Positions 5,467-8,484 of a DNA stretch of 8,484 nucleotides are shown piece after piece (positions within the stretch are counted from its first letter, which is position 1; every line of letters begins with the position of its first letter). The stretch spans positions 1-8,484 of the forward strand of contig CAJMLC010000081.1 in assembly GCA_905214155.1 (NCBI GenBank), read 5' to 3'. Position numbers and translations under genes: made by a program. A model generated the notes under the pieces. That model saw nothing but the letters and a program-made list of their open reading frames with translations, searched no databases and had not been told where the DNA came from. The DNA comes from an uncultured bacterium (GTDB lineage: Bacteria > Bacillota > Clostridia > Oscillospirales > Oscillospiraceae).

Positions 5467-6914
5467 CTGCCGTTCGTCTTCAGCAGGGCATACTTGATGT
5501 CCCACAGCTTCTGCGACAGATCGACATAGTAGGTATGCGGATTGTCAAACCTCTTTACCTCGTCCCACAGCGTGTCCACCTGCGCGGCGCAATATTTCTG
5601 GATGTCCGGGAGCGATGGCATGTCGTAGACCAGCTCACCGTTTTTGAAGATCGGCACGAGCAGTTCCTTCGCCGTGAAGTTGTAGATGTTCTTCCGCTTC
5701 CACGTCGCCTGCGGATCAAAAATTTCAAGATCCCGGCTGTCGTCCACGACCTCATCGTGCAGGCAGATATAGTCCGCGATGGCCTTGCCCGTGTCGCGGC
5801 CGTAGAAGCGGTAGAGCTTCTTGAAGTGCGGATTCGTGATCTTGCCGACATTCTCGCTGACCTTGATCTTCGGGATGATGTTGCCCGCCTCGTCCTCGAC
5901 GGCGGCCAGCTTGTACACGCAGCCGAACACCGGCTCGCTGCGCGCGGTGATGAGCCGCTCGCCCACGCCGAACAGGTCGATCTGCGCGCCCTGATTCAGC
6001 AGATCCTGGATCAGATATTCGTCCAGCGCATTCGAGCAGCTGATCTTGCAGCTCGCCCAGCCCGCCTCGTCGAGCATTTTGCGCGTCTTCTTCGTCAGGT
6101 AGGTCATGTCGCCCGAGTCGAGCCGGATGCCGCACTTTGTCAGCCCGCGCGGCTTCAACACCTCGTTGAACACACGGATCGCGTTCGGCACGCCGGACTT
6201 CAATACATTATAGGTGTCCACCAGCAGCGTGGGGTTGTCCGGGTAAATTTCGCAGTACGCCTTGAACGCCTCGTATTCCGAGTCGAACATCTGCACCCAC
6301 GAATGGGCCATCGTGCCGCCCGCCGGCACGCCGTAGAGCTCATCCGTCAGCGTACAGGCCGTGCCCTTGCAGCCGCCGATGTACGCCGCGCGCGCACCGA
6401 GCACCGCGGCATCGCTGCCCTGCGCCCGTCTCGAACCAAATTCAAGAACGGTGCGGCCCTGCGCCGCGCGGGTCACGCGGTTGGCCTTCGTGGCGATCAG
6501 GCTCTGGTGGTTCAGCGTCAGGAGCAGGAACGTCTCGATGATCTGCGCCTCGATCGCCGGGGCCCGGACGGTCATGATCGGCTCGTTCGGGAAGATGGGC
6601 GTCCCCTCCGGGACGGCCCAGATGTCGCCGGTGAATTTATAATTCCGCAGCGATTCGAGGAAGCCCTCGCTGAACATCTTCCGCCCGCGCAGATACGCGA
6701 TGTCGTCCTCGTCAAAGTGGAGCTGCTGGATGTAGCGGATGGCCTGTTCCAGTCCGGCCGCAATGGCAAATCCGCCGCCGTCCGGCACCGACCGGAAGAA
6801 AATGTCGAAATACGTGATGCGGTTCTGCATCCCACACGCATAGTAGCCGTTGGTCATGGTCAGCTCGTAGTAGTCGCAGAGCATCGTCAGATTCATCTGT
6901 TTTTCAGGATTCAT
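5463..6914 (-). CDS. pncB: Nicotinate phosphoribosyltransferase
   Basis: A 483-residue enzyme that condenses nicotinate with PRPP to nicotinate mononucleotide (ATP-assisted), the entry step of the Preiss-Handler NAD salvage pathway in the cytoplasm. Visible family landmarks are the N-terminal MLCDYYELTMTNGYY (11-25), the EFGSRRAQG block (158-166), GGTMAHSWVQMF with the catalytic-type histidine H204, LVDTYNVLKSG (231-241), IRLDSGDM (263-270) and the phosphate-site DLFGVGERL (313-321). Length matches the longer Firmicute form (about 480-490 residues). The ATG at 6914 has GAGGTG five bases upstream. It heads a two-gene unit with the membrane protein through a four-base ATGA overlap. No NAD-related riboswitch or operator was recognised upstream. 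Confidence 0.96.
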   Translation of the reverse strand: MNPEKQMNLTMLCDYYELTMTNGYYACGMQNRITYFDIFFRSVPDGGGFAIAAGLEQAIRYIQQLHFDEDDIAYLRGRKMFSEGFLESLRNYKFTGDIWAVPEGTPIFPNEPIMTVRAPAIEAQIIETFLLLTLNHQSLIATKANRVTRAAQGRTVLEFGSRRAQGSDAAVLGARAAYIGGCKGTACTLTDELYGVPAGGTMAHSWVQMFDSEYEAFKAYCEIYPDNPTLLVDTYNVLKSGVPNAIRVFNEVLKPRGLTKCGIRLDSGDMTYLTKKTRKMLDEAGWASCKISCSNALDEYLIQDLLNQGAQIDLFGVGERLITARSEPVFGCVYKLAAVEDEAGNIIPKIKVSENVGKITNPHFKKLYRFYGRDTGKAIADYICLHDEVVDDSRDLEIFDPQATWKRKNIYNFTAKELLVPIFKNGELVYDMPSLPDIQKYCAAQVDTLWDEVKRFDNPHTYYVDLSQKLWDIKYALLKTNGR

Positions 6915-6963
6915 ATTCCCACCTCATTGCAGTCCGCCCCGGCGCGCTGTTCTAATTGACGCT

Positions 6964-6992
6964 ATTGTACCAAGAAACATCAAAAAACACAA
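6964..6992 (-). promoter_or_regulatory. Sigma-A-type promoter for pncB
   Basis: On the minus strand TTGTGT (6992-6987) and TACAAT (6969-6964) have a 17-base spacer. The predicted transcript would start about 42 bases before the pncB ATG. It lies in the 125-base gap after the CYTH gene, so the pncB unit probably has its own transcript even if CYTH readthrough occurs; no strong terminator separates them. Confidence 0.6.
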
Positions 6993-7039
6993 GGGCCAAC
7001 CCGCATAATTGAGGCGGTTTCCATGGGCTGTTCGTACAA

Positions 7040-7633
7040 TTACAGCAGTTCCGCAGCCCGCACGAACTTGCTTTTCCGTTCCTCGCGCAGCGCATGGTGC
7101 TCCTGCAAATACGCCGCGAAGGCCAGCATCGGCGCGGCCTCGCCAGACACCAGCTCCAGCTCCACCTCGCAGAACGGCCGCCGCCGCGCCGCGCCGAGCA
7201 GCATCCCGTCGTCCAGACAGAGTGCGCAGCGCGCGCCGTCCAGCGTCAGCTCCGCTGTCCGCCGCAGAAACTCCACGCCGCACGTGCGCGAGACGCCTCT
7301 GGCCGCCAGCGCCGTCAGCTCCTCCGGCGCGCCGAGGCGCACCAGCTCCCGCACGGCCTCGTGCAGGCCCTCCTTCCGCGACTCCCATTCGCCGCGCGCA
7401 TAGCCGTCGCCCGGCGTCTTCATCGTATAGACGGCCTCGCCGTTTTCCGTTCGCCGCCGCAGCGTCCATTTCCGCGCGGCGATCTCGCGGTCCGGCGTGT
7501 CCAGATATTCCGTCACCATTCGGATCTCCTGCCATGCGCCCACCCGCGCCGCATCCACACGCGCATCCGCGCGCACCCGCTCCAAAGCCGCTGCGTCCGC
7601 CGCGGCCAGCTTGATCTCAATTTCCTTCCCCAT
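7040..7633 (-). CDS. CYTH-domain (triphosphate tunnel) protein
   Basis: A 197-residue CYTH-superfamily protein. The defining ExExK signature is present at the N terminus (E4-I-E6-I-K8). Typical tunnel-strand motifs follow: YLDTPDR (43-49), WTLRRR (56-61), AVYTMKTPG (67-75), an RGEWE segment (80-84), a C-terminal LCLDDGMLLG strand and CEVELEL with acidic metal-site residues. Such proteins hydrolyse inorganic triphosphate, thiamine triphosphate or other triphosphate compounds, or act as cyclases; the substrate here cannot be assigned. The frame is open 20 codons further upstream, but the ATG at 7633 has GGGAGG eight bases before it, begins exactly at the conserved signature and lies downstream of the promoter at 7665-7693. 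It is followed by pncB on the same strand after 125 bases. Confidence 0.9.
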   Translation of the reverse strand: MGKEIEIKLAAADAAALERVRADARVDAARVGAWQEIRMVTEYLDTPDREIAARKWTLRRRTENGEAVYTMKTPGDGYARGEWESRKEGLHEAVRELVRLGAPEELTALAARGVSRTCGVEFLRRTAELTLDGARCALCLDDGMLLGAARRRPFCEVELELVSGEAAPMLAFAAYLQEHHALREERKSKFVRAAELL

Positions 7634-7664
7634 GTGTGCTGCCTCCCGCTCCATGTTTTTGTAT

Positions 7665-7693
7665 ATTGTAAGGCATTTCTGGCAGGAGCGCAA
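7665..7693 (-). promoter_or_regulatory. Sigma-A-type promoter for the CYTH gene
   Basis: On the minus strand TTGCGC (7693-7688) and TACAAT (7670-7665) are separated by 17 bases, with the start codon 31 bases below the -10. This supports the shorter CYTH start at 7633. Confidence 0.65.
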
Positions 7694-7774
7694 GAAAATC
7701 CTGCACAGCCCATTTCCCGTGACATTTCCCGACCGATTCTTTTGTCACCTTCTGGTAGACTATTGGCAGTTCAA

Positions 7775-7994
7775 GGGGAGCTCTGGATCAATCATCAAGA
7801 TCATTCGGCGAGAGATTTTTGCGCAAGGAAAGGTTTGGAAAACGCAGACATACATTGTGTACCCGCGAGGGGCATTGCCGCATCCGTAAGGCTCCTTCGT
7901 CGCCAACGGCTGCGCAATATTTCAAGTTTTCCGAACCGCAGCATTGTGGAAAAAGATCCGGCGAAGGCCGCCGATGATTGATTCAGAGATCCCC
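7775..7994. mobile_element. 220-bp MITE-like palindromic element with TCAA target duplication
   Basis: The ends are 22-bp terminal inverted repeats matching at 20 positions (left begins GGGGAGCTCTGGATC, right in reverse complement begins GGGGATCTCTGAATC). The resemblance continues imperfectly inward, so that arms of equal length (7775-7843 and 7926-7994, 69 bases each) end in a 12-bp stem GGTTTGGAAAAC/GTTTTCCGAACC with one G-U pair. The direct repeat TCAA flanks both sides (7771-7774 and 7995-7998). No credible ORF or transposase lies inside. This fits a non-autonomous miniature inverted-repeat transposable element. A stable structured RNA is the main alternative, but the flanking duplication favours an insertion. 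It fills most of the 383-base gap between the CYTH and spoIIE-like genes. Confidence 0.75.
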
Positions 7995-8016
7995 TCAACA
8001 AAAGGAGGTTGCCGCT

Positions 8017-8484
8017 ATGCTTCTGCATTCGCTTCAACGCTGGCCAAATCGTCTGCGCCGGTTCGTTTCGCGCCCATGGTGCACCTGGGTGCTGCGATGC
8101 GCGGCGGCGGCGCTGACCGGGGCCGCGCTGTCGGGCGCGGCGGTAATGGAGCTGCCGGTGCCGATGGCCCCGGCATACCTCTGCGCGCTGACGTTCGGGC
8201 CGGAGGCGGTCGCGGCCTATCTCGGCGCGGCGGCAGGCTATTTTGTGTTCTGGGAGACGGCGGACGCGCTGGAGCCGTTGGCGGCAGGCTTCCTGATCCT
8301 GTCCGGCCTCGGCCTGTTCCGCGACCTCCTGCCGGAGGAGGCGCGCTGGTTCCGCAGCGCAGCAGGCAGTGCGCTGTACGCACTGATTGGTCTGGTGTTT
8401 TTGCTGCAGGGGCCGATGCAGCCGTTTGAGCGGGTTTTTGTCCTGGTGAAGCTGGGGGTCTGGGCGGCGCTAACAGCGTGTTTT
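8017..8484 (+). CDS. spoIIE: Stage II sporulation protein E-like membrane domain (partial, runs off the right edge)
   Basis: The first 156 codons of a gene whose frame remains open to the end of the window. After a basic N terminus (RWPNRLRRFVSRPW) it is almost entirely transmembrane helices: about 23-43, 46-60, 62-80, 86-100, 112-130 and 137 onward. The sequence style (LPVPMAPAYL, then AAYLGAAAGYFVFW, then LEPLAAGFLILSGLGLF) and topology resemble the N-terminal multi-helix domain of SpoIIE, the septum-bound PP2C phosphatase that activates sigma-F in the forespore by dephosphorylating SpoIIAA. The phosphatase domain that would prove this lies beyond the window, so another polytopic protein is possible. 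AAAGGAGG (8001-8008) eight bases before the ATG fixes the start. The MITE-like element ends six bases before this RBS, so any promoter must lie within or beyond the insertion. Confidence 0.6.
   Translation, partial: MLLHSLQRWPNRLRRFVSRPWCTWVLRCAAAALTGAALSGAAVMELPVPMAPAYLCALTFGPEAVAAYLGAAAGYFVFWETADALEPLAAGFLILSGLGLFRDLLPEEARWFRSAAGSALYALIGLVFLLQGPMQPFERVFVLVKLGVWAALTACF

Noticed and set aside
5535..6959. 474-codon plus-strand reading frame opposite pncB
   Set aside because: High-GC antisense shadow; the minus strand carries all pncB motifs.
6998..7019. Hairpin after the CYTH gene as a terminator
   Set aside because: Stem of about six pairs with a bulge and no adjacent T-run; it also lies just upstream of the pncB -35 box.
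7497..7889. Plus-strand frame spanning the CYTH 5' end and the left half of the MITE-like element
   Set aside because: It crosses the CYTH start, its promoter and the element boundary, with no RBS or recognisable domain.
7775..7994. Riboswitch, 6S RNA or SRP RNA between CYTH and the spoIIE-like gene
   Set aside because: No conserved core of any class I know was found; the terminal repeats and TCAA duplication fit an insertion better.

Overview
The window reads as a high-GC, endospore-forming member of the Clostridia, most likely the Oscillospiraceae/Ruminococcaceae group. The evidence is strong AGGAGG-type ribosome binding sites, sigma-A promoters, a canonical clostridial DUF1540 cysteine-rich small protein, an UgtP/MGDG-synthase-like glycosyltransferase, and a partial protein that looks like the membrane domain of SpoIIE at the right edge. 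This placement is an inference from gene content and style, not from a marker gene.

Layout, left to right. Positions 1-277 hold no convincing gene but carry three stacked inverted repeats, two of them terminator-like. Next, on the minus strand, come a tandem-GNAT acetyltransferase (278-1213) and an Mrr-type restriction endonuclease-like protein (1357-2382). Between these two lies a 12-codon leader ORF (1244-1282) and two mutually exclusive hairpins, one of which buries the acetyltransferase ribosome binding site. This has the architecture of a translational attenuator and is the most unusual regulatory feature of the window. Divergent from the endonuclease is an XRE-family regulator with a TPR-like C-terminal part (2532-3407), whose promoter has a palindrome just after its -10. 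It ends in a strong hairpin terminator facing a convergent glycolipid-type glycosyltransferase (3451-4581, minus), which contains a 21-bp tandem repeat. Divergent from that is the DUF1540 gene (4724-4897).

The second half holds a two-gene minus-strand operon: nicotinate phosphoribosyltransferase (5463-6914) followed, through an ATGA stop/start overlap, by a six-helix membrane protein (4945-5466). The coupling suggests a link to niacin salvage, possibly uptake. Upstream is a CYTH-domain triphosphate-tunnel protein (7040-7633) with its own promoter. The 383-bp gap between it and the spoIIE-like gene (8017 onward, cut by the window edge) is mostly filled by a 220-bp MITE-like element (7775-7994). 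It has 22-bp terminal inverted repeats, roughly 69-bp arms and a TCAA direct repeat on each side, and it ends only a few bases before the spoIIE-like ribosome binding site.

No CRISPR array, tRNA, rRNA, phage or complete IS was seen. All function calls come from reading motifs by eye; no database search was run.
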